Notes: generated by a model not told the origin, from the sequence alone. A stretch of 21,679 nt of DNA from an uncultured Eubacteriales bacterium (GCA_900552015.1 URXY01000032.1:1-21679), one strand, 5' to 3'. Shown: positions 7,423 through 16,417, counted from the first letter of the stretch. A program made the numbers and translations.

Positions 7423-9201
7423 ATGAAAGAGAAGAAACCATCCAACCTAAAGCGCCTGCTGGGCTATGCCGGCGGCCACGCCGTGCTCACGTATCTATCG
7501 TGGATACTGGCGGCGGGGAGCGCGCTCATCGCGCTGCTGCCGTTCTGGTACATCTGGCGTATCCTGGACGAGGTCCTTACCGTCGCGCCCAACTTTGAAG
7601 GCGCGGTGCACATCACCCACTACGGGTGGATGGCGGTGCTGTTCGCCGTTTTGGGCGTGCTCGTCTATATCGCGGCGCTGATGTGCTCGCACCTTGCGGC
7701 GTTCCGCATCGCGACGAACCTGCGCATCGAGATGGTAGAGCATATCACCGCTTTGCCGCTCGGTACGATAGAGCGCTTCGGCAGCGGCAAGCTGCGCCGC
7801 ACCATTTCCGAGACCGCCGGCTCGGCGGAGGGGTATCTTGCCCACCAACTGCCCGATGAGGCGCGCGCAATGGCGAGCATTGCGGGGCTTCTCGCGCTGC
7901 TGCTGACGTTCGACTGGCGGCTGGGCCTTTTGAGCCTCATCCCGGTGGTGCTGGGCTTTGTCTCCATGATGGGCATGACCGGCAAGGAGATGCAGCGCAA
8001 TATGACCGAGTATCAGAACGCGCTGGCCGATATGTCGAACGAGGCGGTCGAATATGTGCGCGGCATCCCGGTGGTAAAGACCTTCGGCCAGACGGTGTAT
8101 TCGTTCAAGAAGTTCAAGGCGAGCATCGACCGCTACGAAAAGTGGACGACAGCCTATACCATCCAAATGCGTGGGCCGATGATGGCTTACACGCTCGCCA
8201 TCAACTGCGTGTTCATCTTCCTGACGCTGGGCGCGTTTCTCTTTACGCGCGGCGGTGTGACGAATGAACTGCTGCTGCATCTGCTGTTTTACATCATCAT
8301 CACGCCCGTCATCACGCTGACGATGACGAAGCTCATGTACATGAGCGAAAACAACATGCTCGTCTCCGATGCTCTTACGCGGATGGACGAGGTGCTGAAC
8401 GCTCCCGCGCTTTCCGAGAGTGCGCAGCCGCAGCAGCCGCAGGGCGCTTCCGTGCAGCTCTCGCACGTGACCTTCAGCTACGACGGAAAGAAGAATGCCG
8501 TCGAGGATGTGTCGCTCGATATCGCGGCGGGGCAGACCGTTGCGCTCGTCGGTCCTTCGGGCGGCGGCAAGTCGACGCTCGCGAGCCTGATGGCGCGCTT
8601 CTTTGATCCCCAGAACGGCAGCGTCCGCATCGGCGGCGTGGACGTGAAGGACATGAAAAAGAGCGAGCTGATGGATACCGTGTCCTTCGTTTTCCAGAAC
8701 AGCCGCCTCTTGAAAATGAGTATTCTCGATAATGTGCGCATGGGCCGCCCCGACGCGGCGGAGGATGAGGTCCTCGCGGCGCTGAAGGCCGCGCAGTGCA
8801 TGGACATCATCGAAAAGCTCCCGCAGGGCGTGTACACGGTCATCGGCACGCAGGGCGTTTACCTCTCCGGCGGCGAAGCGCAGCGCATTGCCATCGCCCG
8901 TGCGATGCTCAAAAACGCGCCGGTCCTCATCCTCGATGAGGCAACGGCCTTTGCTGACCCCGACAATGAGACCAGGGTGCAGGCCGCGATGGCGGAGCTC
9001 GCCAGGGGTAAGACCGTCATCATGATCGCGCACCGCCTTTCCACCGTCGTGAACGCTGACCGTATCTATGTCCTCAAGGACGGCAGGATCGCCGAGAGCG
9101 GTACGTTCGGCGAGCTGTCGGCCGTTCCCGAGAGCCTGTTCGGCACGATGTGGCACGACTATCAGCAGTCGGTGCAGTGGAAAGTGGCAAAGGAGGCGTA
9201 A
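7423..9201 (+). CDS. ABC transporter half-transporter, permease-ATPase fusion (subunit 1 of an IrtAB/YbtPQ-like pair)
   Basis: The product has 592 residues. The N-terminal half is a six-helix type I exporter-fold membrane domain (about 15-310), and the C-terminal half is an ATPase domain. Walker A is GPSGGGKS (377-384), the signature is LSGGE (481-485), Walker B ends in Glu506, and the switch His is at 537. The ATAFADPDNE run after Walker B and the AHQLPDEA segment resemble siderophore-linked transporters (IrtA/IrtB, YbtP/YbtQ), which import ferric siderophores despite an exporter fold. All catalytic residues are present. AAGGAGGG (7409-7416) sets the start. The partner gene follows after 3 bases. 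Substrate and direction are inference. Confidence 0.88.
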   Translation: MKEKKPSNLKRLLGYAGGHAVLTYLSWILAAGSALIALLPFWYIWRILDEVLTVAPNFEGAVHITHYGWMAVLFAVLGVLVYIAALMCSHLAAFRIATNLRIEMVEHITALPLGTIERFGSGKLRRTISETAGSAEGYLAHQLPDEARAMASIAGLLALLLTFDWRLGLLSLIPVVLGFVSMMGMTGKEMQRNMTEYQNALADMSNEAVEYVRGIPVVKTFGQTVYSFKKFKASIDRYEKWTTAYTIQMRGPMMAYTLAINCVFIFLTLGAFLFTRGGVTNELLLHLLFYIIITPVITLTMTKLMYMSENNMLVSDALTRMDEVLNAPALSESAQPQQPQGASVQLSHVTFSYDGKKNAVEDVSLDIAAGQTVALVGPSGGGKSTLASLMARFFDPQNGSVRIGGVDVKDMKKSELMDTVSFVFQNSRLLKMSILDNVRMGRPDAAEDEVLAALKAAQCMDIIEKLPQGVYTVIGTQGVYLSGGEAQRIAIARAMLKNAPVLILDEATAFADPDNETRVQAAMAELARGKTVIMIAHRLSTVVNADRIYVLKDGRIAESGTFGELSAVPESLFGTMWHDYQQSVQWKVAKEA

Positions 9202-9204
9202 GAT

Positions 9205-10938
9205 ATGATCGAAAAACTGCAAAGAAGATTCGCCCTTTCCCGCAAGGGTGCGGTCGATACCATCAAGGGCAGCGTTTACTGCGCCCTGCAGAACGTCGCG
9301 TTCATGCTGCCAGTCGGTATTCTGTATACGCTCGTCAAGGACATGATGGAGGGGACGCTCGGCGCGGGCCGCGTCACATTTTACGTGGTGGGCAGCATCG
9401 CCTGCTGCGCGCTCATCCTGCTCACGACCTATTTTCAGTATAACGGGACCTTCCTCGTCACCTATGTCGAGACCGGCGTGCGCCGCGTGAGCCTTGCCGA
9501 AAAGCTGCGCCGCATCCCGCTGTCGTTTTTCGGCAAGAAGGACCTCGCCGATCTGACGAGCTCCATCATGAACGACTGCGCCGTGCTCGAGCAGAGCCAG
9601 TCGCACTTCGTCTCGCCGCTCATCGGCGCGATGATCTCCACGACGGTCATCGCCCTTTCGGTGCTGATGTATAACTGGCGCATGGGACTTGCGGCCATCT
9701 GGCCGCTGCCGGTGGCGTTTGCCATCGTGGCACTGGCCTCAAAGGTGCAGAAGGGGCTTGCGCGCAAGTCCACGGCCGCGAAGATCGCCTGCGAGGAGGG
9801 CATTCAGGAATGCGTGGAGACCATGGCGGACCTGCGCGCGAACAAGGCTGAGGCGCGTTACCTCACGGGCCTTGAAAAGAAGATCCGCGCCGTGGAGGAC
9901 CGCGCCATCGCCTCTGAGCTCGGCACGGCGGTGTTTGTCGTGACGGCGGGGCTCATCCTGCGCCTCGGCATCGCGACGACGGCACTGACGGGCGCGTATC
10001 TCCTGACACGCGGCGAGCTCGACGTGCTGACATACTTCATGTTCCTGCTCGTGGCGTCGCGCCTGTACGACCCGCTGGAGGGAAGCTTGCAGAATCTTGC
10101 CGCCATCATCGCGACGAACAGCAACATCGAGCGCATGAATGAGATATTCGACTATCCCGTGCAGAGCGGCAGCGAGGAGCTGACGAACAAGGGCTGCGAC
10201 ATCGTCTTCGACCATGTGGGCTTTGCCTATGACACGAGCGAGACGGTGCTGCGCGATGTGTCCTTCACGGCAAAGCAGGGCGAGGTCACGGCGCTCGTCG
10301 GCCCGTCCGGCGGCGGCAAGACGACGGTGTCGCGTTTGGCCGCGCGCTTCTGGGATATCAGCCAGGGCAAGATCACCGTCGGCGGGATGGACATTTCCAA
10401 GGTCGACCCTGAGACGCTGATGAGCCTTTACTCCATCGTTTTCCAGGATGTGACGCTGTTTGACAACTCCATTCTGGAGAACATTCGCATCGGCCGCAAG
10501 GATGCGACGGATGAAGAGGTCATCGCCGCGGCAAAGCTCGCGAACGTGGACGAATTTGCCGAAAAGCTGCCTGAGAAGTGGCACGCCAACATCGGCGAGA
10601 ATGGCTGCGAGCTCTCCGGCGGCGAGCGTCAGCGCATCTCCATCGCCCGCGCGTTCCTGAAGGGTGCGCCCATCATCCTGCTGGATGAGGCGACGGCGAG
10701 CCTCGACGTGGAAAACGAGACCGCCATTCAGGAGGCGCTCTCGCGGCTCATCAAGGATAAGACCGTGCTCATCATCGCCCACAGGATGCGTACCGTGTCC
10801 GGGGCGGACAAGATCGTTGTGCTCAAAGGCGGCAAGGTGGCTGAGGAAGGCAGACCTGCCGAGCTTTTGGAGAAGGACGGCATCTTTGCGCACATGGCGG
10901 CGCTGCAGACGCAGAGCCAGAATTGGACGATCGCCTGA
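9205..10938 (+). CDS. ABC transporter half-transporter, permease-ATPase fusion (subunit 2 of the same pair)
   Basis: The product has 577 residues with a six-helix membrane domain (about 15-300) and an ATPase domain. Walker A is GPSGGGKT (366-373), the signature is LSGGE (470-474), Walker B ends in Glu495, and the switch His is at 526. Like its partner it has a complete set of catalytic residues, so the predicted heterodimer has two canonical ATP sites. The gene begins 3 bases after the stop of subunit 1, with AAAGGAGG inside the end of the upstream gene as its ribosome binding site. It is the last gene before a terminator. It likely works with subunit 1 under TetR control in iron or siderophore handling; a drug or peptide exporter is the main alternative. 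Confidence 0.88.
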   Translation: MIEKLQRRFALSRKGAVDTIKGSVYCALQNVAFMLPVGILYTLVKDMMEGTLGAGRVTFYVVGSIACCALILLTTYFQYNGTFLVTYVETGVRRVSLAEKLRRIPLSFFGKKDLADLTSSIMNDCAVLEQSQSHFVSPLIGAMISTTVIALSVLMYNWRMGLAAIWPLPVAFAIVALASKVQKGLARKSTAAKIACEEGIQECVETMADLRANKAEARYLTGLEKKIRAVEDRAIASELGTAVFVVTAGLILRLGIATTALTGAYLLTRGELDVLTYFMFLLVASRLYDPLEGSLQNLAAIIATNSNIERMNEIFDYPVQSGSEELTNKGCDIVFDHVGFAYDTSETVLRDVSFTAKQGEVTALVGPSGGGKTTVSRLAARFWDISQGKITVGGMDISKVDPETLMSLYSIVFQDVTLFDNSILENIRIGRKDATDEEVIAAAKLANVDEFAEKLPEKWHANIGENGCELSGGERQRISIARAFLKGAPIILLDEATASLDVENETAIQEALSRLIKDKTVLIIAHRMRTVSGADKIVVLKGGKVAEEGRPAELLEKDGIFAHMAALQTQSQNWTIA

Positions 10939-10970
10939 GCGAAGTCCATGGAATAGAGCATCAGATATAC

Positions 10971-11012
10971 AAAAAGCGCTGTCCGGCTATTTGGCCGGGC
11001 AGCGCTTTTTTT
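10971..11012 (+). terminator. Intrinsic terminator after the first ABC pair
   Basis: AAAAAGCGCTGTCCGGC (10971-10987) pairs with 10994-11010 over 17 positions with one G-U wobble and a 6-base loop. It ends in seven T. It isolates the TetR/ABC unit from the MarR/ABC unit. Confidence 0.93.
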
Positions 11013-11054
11013 CTGCCCAAAGGGGATGGTAAAATATTGTTTACAATTTGCACA

Positions 11055-11103
11055 TTGACTTTACCTGCTGAATGCGTATAATGATGACGTTCTAAAATTA
11101 GAA
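11055..11103 (+). promoter_or_regulatory. MarR gene promoter and operator
   Basis: TTGACT (11055-11060) and a perfect TATAAT (11077-11082) are 16 bases apart. The inverted repeat TTCTAA-aa-TTAGAA (11090-11103) sits exactly at the predicted start site, a typical position for autorepression by MarR. A second dyad, ATTGT-tt-ACAAT (11036-11047), lies just upstream of the -35. Confidence 0.75.
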
Positions 11104-11166
11104 GATTGCCATTGGATGACGATGAACGATCGCATCGCCGTCCGAGGGCAGCGGAAAGGAACCGAC

Positions 11167-11625
11167 ATGATACCCAAAGGCCCCGTACCGGGAAGAACGA
11201 TCTTCAGCCATGCGAACAAGATGACCCAGGCCTACCACATCATGCTCGCCCCGCTTTGCAAAGAGACAGGCCTGCCGCCGCTGGCGCTGGACATTCTGCT
11301 CTTTCTCGCCAACGATCCCGAGCACAACACGGCGAAAGACATCTGCCGTATGCGCGGGCACAAATCGGGTATCGTCTCCGTGCACGTGGAAAGACTGGTG
11401 AATGACGGCCTTCTTGAGCGGCGGGAGATGCCGGGCGACCGGCGGCAGACAAGGCTTGTCTGTACGGAACAGGCGCAAGCGCTCATTGAGCGCGGACGGC
11501 AGGTGCAGTGGCAGTTCGGAAGACGTCTGCTCGAGGGCATCCCGGAGGAGGATCTGGCGACGATGCGCCGCTGCCTTGAAAGAATGGATGGCAATCTGAA
11601 CGGCATCTGCAAGGAAAAGCGCTGA
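11167..11625 (+). CDS. MarR-family transcriptional regulator
   Basis: The product has 152 residues with the winged helix-turn-helix layout of MarR. An N-terminal helix precedes the DNA-binding core with TAKDICRMRGHKSGIVSVHVERLVNDGLLER, summarised as recognition helix plus turn (residues about 60-90), and the wing contains PGDRRQTRLV. The ATG at 11167 is preferred because GGAAAGGAA lies 6 bases upstream; an ATG at 11116 has no such site. It is the first gene of an operon with two ABC half-transporters and probably represses them and itself, being released by a transported drug or toxin. That last step is inference from the many MarR-exporter operons known. Confidence 0.9.
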   Translation: MIPKGPVPGRTIFSHANKMTQAYHIMLAPLCKETGLPPLALDILLFLANDPEHNTAKDICRMRGHKSGIVSVHVERLVNDGLLERREMPGDRRQTRLVCTEQAQALIERGRQVQWQFGRRLLEGIPEEDLATMRRCLERMDGNLNGICKEKR

Positions 11626-11655
11626 GGGCCCAAAGAAGAAATCAGGAGAACAACA

Positions 11656-13410
11656 ATGCTGAAATTACTCAAAAATATGCGCCGCAAAGAGGTGCTCATG
11701 GTGCTGCTGTGCACCGTGCTTGTGGCGGTGCAGGTCTACTTTGACCTGCGGCTGCCGGATTACATGACCGATCTGACGACGCTCATCAAAACGTCGGGGG
11801 AGACGGCGGATATCCTGTCCGTCGGCGTGAAAATGCTTGGCTGCACGCTCGTGAGCGCCGTGCTGGCCGTCGGCTGCGGCTATCTTGCGGCTAAGGCGGC
11901 CTCGGGCTTCAGCTTCACGGTGCGTGAAAAGCTCTTCCGCCATGTGATGGACATCGGCAGCGAGGAGATGCAGGACTTTTCCGTCGCCAGCCTCATCACG
12001 AGAACGACGAATGACATCACGCAGATACAGATGATCGTGGCGATGGGCCTGCAAATGATGATCAAATCGCCGATCATGGCCGTGTGGGCTGTCATTAAGA
12101 TACTCGGCAAGAGCTGGGAGCTCTCCGCCGTGACGGCGGCATTCGTCGTGGTCCTCTGCGTGACGATCCTGACGGTGATGAGCATCTGCATCCCGCGCTT
12201 CCGCATCGTGCAGAAGCTCACCGACCAGATCAACCGCGTGGCGCGCGAGAATCTGACGGGCATCAACGTGGTGCACGCGTTCAACGCCGAGCAGTACCAG
12301 AACGACAAGTTCAACAAGCCGAGCCTTGACATGATGAACGTGCAGGTGAAGAACCAGAAGCTCTTCGCCCTCGTCCAGCCGACGATGACGCTCGGTATGA
12401 ACGGCCTGGCGCTCACAATCTACTGGCTGGGTGCTGCGCTGGTCAACAACATCGCGCTGACCGACTCCGCAGCGCGCCTCACGATGTTCAGTGACGTACT
12501 GGTGTTCAGCACGTATGCAACGTACGTGGTCATGTCCTTTATGATGCTCGTGATGATCTTTATGATGCTGCCGCAGGCGCAGGTCTCGGCCGAGCGTATC
12601 AACGAGGTGCTCGAGCGCAAGGCAAACATCCACGAGGGCAGCGTGAGCGAGTGCAAAGAGCAGGGCACGGTGGAGTTCAAGAGTGTTTCGTTCCGTTATC
12701 CGCACGCATCGGAGGACGAGCTCTCCCATATCAGCTTCCGCGTGAACAAGGGCGAGACGCTCGCCGTCATCGGCGCGACGGGCAGCGGCAAGACGACGCT
12801 CGTGAGCCTCATTCCGCGCTTTTACGACGCGACGGAGGGCGAAGTGCTCGTCGACGGCGTGAACGTCAGGGACTACACGTTCGACACACTCTACAACAAG
12901 CTCGGCTACGTGACGCAGAAGGCCGTGCTCTTCGCCGGCAGCATCCGCGACAATGTCTACTTTGGCGAGAGCGAAGCGCCGGCGGACGATGAGGGCCTTG
13001 CGCAGGCCGTCGAGCTTTCGCAGGCGAAGGAGTTTGTCGACAAGCTCCCAGACGGCACGCAGCACCATGTGGCGCAGATGGGCCGCAACATGTCCGGCGG
13101 TCAGAAGCAGCGCCTTGCCATCGCCCGGGCGCTGGCAAGAAAGCCGGAGATACTCGTGTTCGACGATTCGTTCTCTGCGCTCGACTACCGCACGGACGCA
13201 AAGCTGCGCGAAGGACTATCCAAGCAACTGCACGACACGACGAAGATCATCGTCGCGCAGCGCATCAGCACCATCCGCCACGCGGACAAGATCATCGTGC
13301 TCGACCGCGGCGAGGCTGTGGGCATCGGCACGCATGAAGAGCTGATGAAAAACTGTGACGTTTACCGCGAGATCGCGACCTCCCAGCTCAGCGCCGCGGA
13401 GCTGGCGTAA
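11656..13410 (+). CDS. Heterodimeric ABC multidrug exporter, degenerate-site subunit
   Basis: The product has 584 residues with a type I exporter membrane domain (about 15-300) and an ATPase domain. Walker A is GATGSGKT (373-380) and the signature is a canonical MSGGQ (479-483). Walker B reads VFDDS, with Asp504 in place of the catalytic Glu, and the switch His is Gln535 (VAQRIST). These are the changes seen in the degenerate-site subunits of asymmetric exporters such as TM287/288 and BmrCD. It begins 30 bases after the MarR gene, with AGGAG as ribosome binding site. It must pair with the next gene product for ATP hydrolysis. The substrate is unknown. Confidence 0.9.
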   Translation: MLKLLKNMRRKEVLMVLLCTVLVAVQVYFDLRLPDYMTDLTTLIKTSGETADILSVGVKMLGCTLVSAVLAVGCGYLAAKAASGFSFTVREKLFRHVMDIGSEEMQDFSVASLITRTTNDITQIQMIVAMGLQMMIKSPIMAVWAVIKILGKSWELSAVTAAFVVVLCVTILTVMSICIPRFRIVQKLTDQINRVARENLTGINVVHAFNAEQYQNDKFNKPSLDMMNVQVKNQKLFALVQPTMTLGMNGLALTIYWLGAALVNNIALTDSAARLTMFSDVLVFSTYATYVVMSFMMLVMIFMMLPQAQVSAERINEVLERKANIHEGSVSECKEQGTVEFKSVSFRYPHASEDELSHISFRVNKGETLAVIGATGSGKTTLVSLIPRFYDATEGEVLVDGVNVRDYTFDTLYNKLGYVTQKAVLFAGSIRDNVYFGESEAPADDEGLAQAVELSQAKEFVDKLPDGTQHHVAQMGRNMSGGQKQRLAIARALARKPEILVFDDSFSALDYRTDAKLREGLSKQLHDTTKIIVAQRISTIRHADKIIVLDRGEAVGIGTHEELMKNCDVYREIATSQLSAAELA

Positions 13411-13425
13411 AGGGGGCGAGAGAAG

Positions 13426-15192
13426 ATGAAAAAGAAAAACAGCGATCCCGTCGGCGCGCTCAAGCGCACGGGTGTCTATATGAAATCGAGCCTTGGCGTC
13501 ATCGCTCTTGCGCTCGTGCTGGCGGCGCTGAGCGCCGTGATGACGATCATCGGCCCCGACAAGATCGGCAAAATGGCGACCATCATGTCCGACGGCCTGT
13601 TCACCGGCATTGACCTCGCTGCCATTGCGAAGATCGGTGTGTTCCTCGCGGCCATCTACGGCCTGAGTGCGCTCTTTGGCTTTATCCAGCACTATATCAT
13701 GGCGGTCGTGACGCTGAAAATGTCCTACCGCATGAGAGGTGAGCTCTCGGAAAAGATCAACCGCGTGCCGCAGAAGTATTTCAACACCACCTCGCAGGGC
13801 GACATTTTGAGCCGCATCACAAACGATGTGTCAACGCTCCAGCAGGGACTTACCAACAGCCTGCCGACCATCATCAGCGCCGCGACACAGTTTGTCGGCT
13901 GCCTTATTATGATGTTCGTGACCGAATGGCGCATGGCGCTCGTCGCACTGTGCATCACGCTCCTTGGCATGGTGCTGATCGTCGCCATCATGTCGAAGTC
14001 GCAGCGCTACTTCACCGCGCGGCAGAAGAGCCTCGGTGAGCTCAACGGCTACGTCGAGGAGATGTATTCCGGCCACGAGGTCGTGCGCATCAGCCGTGCG
14101 GTCGACAAGGTGCTGGACCACTTTGACGGCCTGAACGCTGCGGTCTATGATGCGAACTGGCGTTCGCAGTTCTTGTCCGGTGTCATGCAGCCGCTGATGA
14201 ACGTCATCGGCAACCTCTCGTACGTTGCCGTGTGCGTGTTCGGCTCGGTGCTGGCCATCAACGGCACCATCGAGTTTGGTGTCATCGTGTCGTTCATCCT
14301 GTATGTGCGCCTCTTCACCACGCCGCTGACGCAGATCGCGCAGGGCATGACGAATTTGCAGACGGCGTCCGCCTCCGCCCACCGCATCTTTGACTTCTTG
14401 GAGAGCGAGGAGCTGAGCGACGAGAGCGGCAAGACCGAGAAGCTCGAGACCGTGCGCGGCGCGGTGACCTTCGACCACGTGCGCTTCAGCTATCCCGATT
14501 CGCCCGACAAGATCATCATCAAGGATTTCTCCGCCGAGGTCCATCCGGGCCAGAAGGTCGCCATCGTCGGCCCCACCGGCGCGGGCAAGACCACGATGGT
14601 GAACCTCCTGATGCGCTTTTTCGAGGTCAACAGCGGCCGCATCACGATCGACGGCGTGCCGACGACCGACCTGCGCCGCGAGGATGTGCACCAGCTCTTC
14701 GGCATGGTCCTGCAGGACACGTGGCTCTTTGAGGGCACGATCCGCGAGAACCTGGTCTATAACATGGAGGGTATCACGGACGAGCAGCTCGAAACGGTCT
14801 GCAAGGCCTGCGGCCTTGACAAATTCGTCCACTCGCTGCCGCAGGGCTTCGACACCGTGCTCAGTGAGAGTACGACGATCTCGGCGGGCCAGAAGCAGCT
14901 TTTGACCATCGCCCGCGCGATGCTCCAGAATGCGCCGATGCTCATTTTGGACGAGGCGACGTCCTCGGTCGATACGCGCACGGAGCTTTTGATCCAGCGC
15001 GCGATGGATGAGCTGACGAAGGGGAGAACGAGCTTTGTCATCGCCCACCGCCTATCGACCATCAAGAACGCTGACCTCATTCTCGTGATGCGCGACGGCG
15101 ACGTCATCGAGAGCGGCACGCACGAGCAGCTGATGGAGCAAAACGGCTTCTACGCCGAGCTCTACAACAGCCAGTTCGCGCAGGCGTCGTAA
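13426..15192 (+). CDS. Heterodimeric ABC multidrug exporter, catalytic-site subunit
   Basis: The product has 588 residues with an exporter-type membrane domain and an ATPase domain. Walker A is GPTGAGKT (382-389), the signature is a non-canonical ISAGQ (485-489), Walker B ends in catalytic Glu510, and the switch His is His541. Its Walker motifs plus the partner's MSGGQ form one active ATP site. The partner's Asp504 plus this ISAGQ form the degenerate one, so the two genes complement each other exactly. The gene starts 15 bases after the previous stop, with a GGGGGCGAG ribosome binding site. It is followed directly by a 19-bp terminator. Expected role: proton-independent export of drugs or other amphipathic compounds. 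Confidence 0.92.
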   Translation: MKKKNSDPVGALKRTGVYMKSSLGVIALALVLAALSAVMTIIGPDKIGKMATIMSDGLFTGIDLAAIAKIGVFLAAIYGLSALFGFIQHYIMAVVTLKMSYRMRGELSEKINRVPQKYFNTTSQGDILSRITNDVSTLQQGLTNSLPTIISAATQFVGCLIMMFVTEWRMALVALCITLLGMVLIVAIMSKSQRYFTARQKSLGELNGYVEEMYSGHEVVRISRAVDKVLDHFDGLNAAVYDANWRSQFLSGVMQPLMNVIGNLSYVAVCVFGSVLAINGTIEFGVIVSFILYVRLFTTPLTQIAQGMTNLQTASASAHRIFDFLESEELSDESGKTEKLETVRGAVTFDHVRFSYPDSPDKIIIKDFSAEVHPGQKVAIVGPTGAGKTTMVNLLMRFFEVNSGRITIDGVPTTDLRREDVHQLFGMVLQDTWLFEGTIRENLVYNMEGITDEQLETVCKACGLDKFVHSLPQGFDTVLSESTTISAGQKQLLTIARAMLQNAPMLILDEATSSVDTRTELLIQRAMDELTKGRTSFVIAHRLSTIKNADLILVMRDGDVIESGTHEQLMEQNGFYAELYNSQFAQAS

Positions 15193-15232
15193 ATATAAAC
15201 CAGCGCAGGTGAGCCTGCGCTGGTTTATATTT
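15191..15232 (+). terminator. Very long intrinsic terminator after the exporter operon
   Basis: The left arm (15191-15209, starting within the stop codon) pairs perfectly over 19 bases with 15214-15232, closed by a TGAG loop. The GC core is CCAGCGCAGG; the outer stem and following bases are A/T-rich (TTTATATTTTC). Confidence 0.9.
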
Positions 15233-15260
15233 TCTGCGGAAGAAGTTAAAAGAAAGTTTA

Positions 15261-15288
15261 TTGCTGAACCGGGAAACGGTGGTATAAT
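15261..15288 (+). promoter_or_regulatory. Promoter of the PAP2-like gene
   Basis: TTGCTG (15261-15266) is followed after 16 bases by a perfect TATAAT (15283-15288) with an extended TG one base before it. The predicted start is near 15295, about 47 bases before the gene. Confidence 0.7.
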
Positions 15289-15341
15289 AAGGAACATTCA
15301 AGGGCTGACAAAGCCCGCACCGCGAAAGGAAGCGGAAACAT

Positions 15342-15806
15342 ATGAATTGGTTTCAGGAATTGCTGTCGAATCCCTTTTTGCTCATCGGTCTCTCGTCGTG
15401 GTTCTGGGCGCAGCTCATCAAGACGATCATCCATGCCATTGTGACGAAGAGCATCGACTTTACGCGCCTGATCGGCGACGGCGGGATGCCGAGCGGCCAT
15501 TCGGCCACGGTCTCGTCGCTCGCGACCGCGGCGGCGCTCGTCTACGGGCTCGGTTCGTTTGAATTCGCGATGGCGTTCATCTTCGCCATCGTCGTGTGCA
15601 AGGACGCGATGGGTGTGCGGCTCGAGACCGGCAAGCAGGCGGCCATCATCAACGACATCGTCGAGGCGTTCAACGTGCTCACGTCGGAAGAGAAGCTGCC
15701 GGACGCGAAGCTCAAGGAGTTTGTTGGCCACACACCGCTTCAGGTCATCGCGGGCATTTTGCTTGGCATCGTGAACGCGGTTTTGCTGTATTCTTGCGTT
15801 TTTTAA
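15342..15806 (+). CDS. Divergent PAP2 family membrane protein (DUF212)
   Basis: The 154-residue protein has about four membrane segments and belongs to the divergent PAP2 family, distant relatives of lipid and acid phosphatases. GDGGMPSGHSA (about 45-55) is the counterpart of the PSGH phosphatase motif. KDAMGVR and, near the C-terminus, GHTPLQV with its conserved His are also typical of the family. No family member has a well-established substrate; a role in lipid or undecaprenyl phosphate metabolism is a guess. The start at 15342 follows GAAAGGAAG. A flavin oxidoreductase gene begins 9 bases after its stop, with no terminator between, so the two are probably co-transcribed. Confidence 0.9.
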   Translation: MNWFQELLSNPFLLIGLSSWFWAQLIKTIIHAIVTKSIDFTRLIGDGGMPSGHSATVSSLATAAALVYGLGSFEFAMAFIFAIVVCKDAMGVRLETGKQAAIINDIVEAFNVLTSEEKLPDAKLKEFVGHTPLQVIAGILLGIVNAVLLYSCVF

Positions 15807-15815
15807 GGTGAGAGG

Positions 15816-16365
15816 ATGACACTTTTTATCAACTGCTGCGCCCGTGAAGATTCGCGGACGGAAAGACTGGCCCGCGCGCTGCTCAAAACGCTGGGAGAAT
15901 ACGAGGAGCTGCGCCTTTACGACGAGCCGCTGCACCCGCTGGGGCGTGCGGGCATTGCAAAGCGCGACGCACTGCTTGCGCGAAAAGTATGACGACGAAA
16001 TGTTCCGCTATGCCCGTCACTTTGCCGCGGCAGACAGGATCGTCATCGCCGCGCCGCTGTGGGACCTGTCGTTTCCCGCGCAGCTCAAGGTGTACTTGGA
16101 GAACATCTACGTCACGGGCGTCGTGACGAAGTACAGCGAAGCGGGACAGCCCATCGGCCTGTGCCGCGCAGGCGAGCTCTGCTACGTCACGACCAGCGGC
16201 GGGCCGTTTGACGGCCGCTTTGGCTACGACTACTGGAAGACCATCGCGCAGGATCGCTTCGGCATTCCGGAGGTGAAGCTCCTGAAGGCGGAAAACCTCG
16301 ATATCGAGGGCGCGGATGCGAAGAAGATCGTCGACGACGCCATCAAGGCCTATGACCTTGCGTAA
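15816..16365 (+). pseudogene. Frameshifted NAD(P)H-dependent oxidoreductase (FMN, azoreductase/flavodoxin-like)
   Basis: The first frame begins at 15816 after an AAGGTGAGAGG site and encodes MTLFINCCAREDSRTERLAR, the phosphate-binding start of an AzoR-like flavodoxin-fold protein, up to RDALLAR, then hits a TGA at 15990. The rest lies in another frame from about 15980 to 16365: REKYDDEMFRYARHFAAADR, APLWDLSFPAQLKVY, TTSGGPF. Together they give a full-length protein of about 180 residues. Restoring two bases in the GCGCG run at 15978-15982 (to GCGCGCG) would rejoin the frames as LLAREKYDD. It is either a recent natural frameshift by loss of one GC unit or a sequence error. Intact homologues reduce quinones or azo compounds with NAD(P)H. 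Confidence 0.85.
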
Positions 16366-16384
16366 AATAGAAAAACAAGAGATG

Positions 16385-16417
16385 AAAAAGCTCCGTACCG
16401 CCGGTACGGAGCTTTTT
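16385..16417. terminator. Bidirectional terminator between oxidoreductase and metal ATPase
   Basis: AAAAAGCTCCGTACC (16385-16399) pairs perfectly over 15 bases with 16403-16417, with a 3-base loop. A-runs on the left and T-runs on the right let it act for both convergent genes. Confidence 0.92.

Noticed and set aside
7495..9606. A 703-codon open frame on the minus strand across the first ABC pair
   Set aside because: It is antisense to clear ABC transporter domains and spans the boundary of two genes; the sequence is Arg/His-rich with no domain.
11656..15192. Bacteriocin (lantibiotic) exporter
   Set aside because: There is no peptidase C39 domain, precursor peptide or modification enzyme nearby; the asymmetric ATP sites and MarR control fit a multidrug exporter better.
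15970..15995. Programmed ribosomal frameshift in the oxidoreductase gene
   Set aside because: There is no slippery heptamer with a downstream structure, the family is not known for recoding, and loss of one GC unit explains the break simply.
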